Positions 5,787 through 6,780 of a stretch of 6,780 bases of DNA are shown here, piece by piece. Under the pieces are notes generated by a model that worked only from the letters and a program-made list of their open reading frames with translations, was not told where the DNA came from and did not search any database. The position numbers were made by a program, and so were the translations under genes. The DNA comes from Lachnospiraceae bacterium (lineage in GTDB: Bacteria; Bacillota_A; Clostridia; Lachnospirales; Lachnospiraceae). The stretch is from contig JAFWXB010000353.1 in NCBI GenBank assembly GCA_017523185.1, positions 1 to 6,780 of the forward strand. The letters run 5' to 3'. Position 1 is the stretch's first letter, and each line of letters opens with the position of its first letter.

Positions 5787-6780
5787 ATGATTAAAAAGTC
5801 TGATATTGGTATTGGCTTATATTTATTAGCTGCCATTATATTCTTTATTGTTCCGATTCCTTCACTTCTTTTGGACGTAATGCTGGCAATTAATATCAGT
5901 ATTGCACTTATAATTTTATTTAATGTATTGTTTGTACAAGAAGTTTTGGATATGTCGTTTTTCCCTACATTGCTTTTGTTTACAACCATTTTTCGAATTT
6001 CGTTGAACGTGTCATCTACACGTTTGATTTTATTAACCGGTGACCCGGGAAATGTCGTAGCAACCTTTGGTACATTCGTAGGTGGAAATAACCTTGTAAT
6101 TGGTGCGATTGTATTTATTGTGTTGATTTTAATTCAGTTTATGGTTATCAACAAAGGTTCTGAACGTATTTCAGAAGTAACTGCTCGATTTACGTTAGAT
6201 GCTATGCCTGGTAAACAGATGGCAATTGATGCAGACTTAAATACAGGTGCTATTACAGACGAAGAAGCAAAAAGACGTCGTGAAAAGATTCAAGAAGAAG
6301 CAAGCTTCTTTGGTGCTATGGATGGTGCGACAAAGTACGTAAAAGGGGATGCGACAGCAGGTCTTATCATTACCGTATTAAACCTTGTAGGTGGTACTGT
6401 AATGGGTATGTTAAGTTTAGGTATGGAGTTTGGAGATGCAATTATGCATTTTGGCGTTCTTACCATTGGTGACGGCCTTGTAAGCCAGATACCCTCCCTG
6501 TTAATTTCTCTGGCAACCGGTATTTTGGTAACCAAAGGAAGTAAGGAAGCAGATTTCGGAAGTGTCCTGGTGGGGCAGCTTTTTGGGATTCCCAAAGTTT
6601 TATATATTGTGGGGTTAGCTTTGACATTTTTGGGATTGGCAACTCCATTAAATACCATCATTTTCGTAGGTATGGGTATGGCCTTTGTTATGGCAGCCAG
6701 AATGATTGAAAGTACTATTGAGACTGCGAATATTGAAGCAGAAGCGGATATGGATGAATTGTCGGCAGAAGAAATCCGAC
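5787..6780 (+). CDS. flhA: Flagellar export-gate protein FlhA, N-terminal part (runs off window)
   Basis: FlhA is the largest export-gate subunit; its membrane part takes part in proton-driven export and its cytoplasmic ring docks substrates and chaperones. The open frame gives 331 residues without a stop, against roughly 680-700 for the full protein. The membrane domain is nearly complete, with helices at about 8-28, 30-50 and 103-122. The FHIPEP-type signature lies at about R70-G95 (RISLNVSSTRL then TGDPGNVVATFG). The strongly conserved cytoplasmic stretch at 127-151 includes ARFTLDAMPGKQMAIDADL. It is followed by the charged AKRRREKIQEEASFFGAMDGA segment and more membrane helices at about 189-212, 222-248, 268-288 and 290-305. 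The last visible residues are the acidic start of the linker to the cytoplasmic domain. It is intact as far as seen. Bases 6421-6600 are richer in G/C than the rest of the gene. Confidence 0.98.
   Translation, partial: MIKKSDIGIGLYLLAAIIFFIVPIPSLLLDVMLAINISIALIILFNVLFVQEVLDMSFFPTLLLFTTIFRISLNVSSTRLILLTGDPGNVVATFGTFVGGNNLVIGAIVFIVLILIQFMVINKGSERISEVTARFTLDAMPGKQMAIDADLNTGAITDEEAKRRREKIQEEASFFGAMDGATKYVKGDATAGLIITVLNLVGGTVMGMLSLGMEFGDAIMHFGVLTIGDGLVSQIPSLLISLATGILVTKGSKEADFGSVLVGQLFGIPKVLYIVGLALTFLGLATPLNTIIFVGMGMAFVMAARMIESTIETANIEAEADMDELSAEEIR

Noticed and set aside
6621..6660. TTGACA at 6621-6626 as a promoter -35 box
   Set aside because: It lies within conserved flhA coding sequence, and no good -10 box is found at the right distance.
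6290..6661. Minus-strand open frames inside flhA (also 5654-5989 across the flhB-flhA junction)
   Set aside because: The plus-strand flhA and flhB frames are highly conserved here; the minus-strand translations show no family features and are shadows.
1..6780. A previously undescribed biological system
   Set aside because: Every gene matches a well-known flagellar or chemotaxis family in a standard order; no unexplained gene or long non-coding stretch remains.

Overview
The window is one continuous, single-strand (+) stretch of a flagellar motor and export-apparatus operon from a low-GC Firmicute. By eye it is about one third G+C, with strong AAAGGAG-type ribosome sites and A/T-ending codons. 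The gene order fliM-fliY-cheY-fliO-fliP-fliQ-fliR-flhB-flhA is the Bacillus/Clostridium fla/che arrangement. The details (CheC-type FliY with a Met/Gln-rich linker, a FlhB N-terminus containing LQWF before GEKTEPAT) point to a motile Clostridia, plausibly Lachnospiraceae; that placement is an inference, not proved by the sequence.

Layout: 1-644 is the 3' part of fliM. 649-1971 is fliY. 1994-2354 is cheY, broken by a frameshift. 2356-2733 is fliO. 2741-3547 is fliP, broken by an in-frame TAG. 3562-3840 is fliQ. 3844-4629 is fliR. 4619-5752 is flhB, overlapping fliR by 11 bases. 5787 to the window end is the N-terminal 331 residues of flhA. All gene gaps are shorter than 40 bases, and I see no internal terminator or convincing promoter, so the genes look co-transcribed and partly translationally coupled. 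No RNA gene, mobile element, CRISPR array or other accessory insertion was found.

How they work together: FliM and FliY form the cytoplasmic C-ring (switch). CheY-P binds the switch, and FliY can also dephosphorylate CheY-P. FliP, FliQ and FliR form the core of the export gate, with FliO as assembly factor. FlhB controls substrate switching and FlhA is the large export-gate subunit.

This is an ordinary, well-known system, and I do not see a novel one. The points worth a second look are three lesions in otherwise well-conserved genes (a degraded fliM segment in the first 50 bases, a 2-base loss in cheY, an amber codon in fliP), a 30-bp in-frame tandem repeat encoding a 40% methionine linker in FliY, and a local GC rise in flhA. 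The lesions may be sequencing or assembly errors or real decay; the sequence alone cannot decide.
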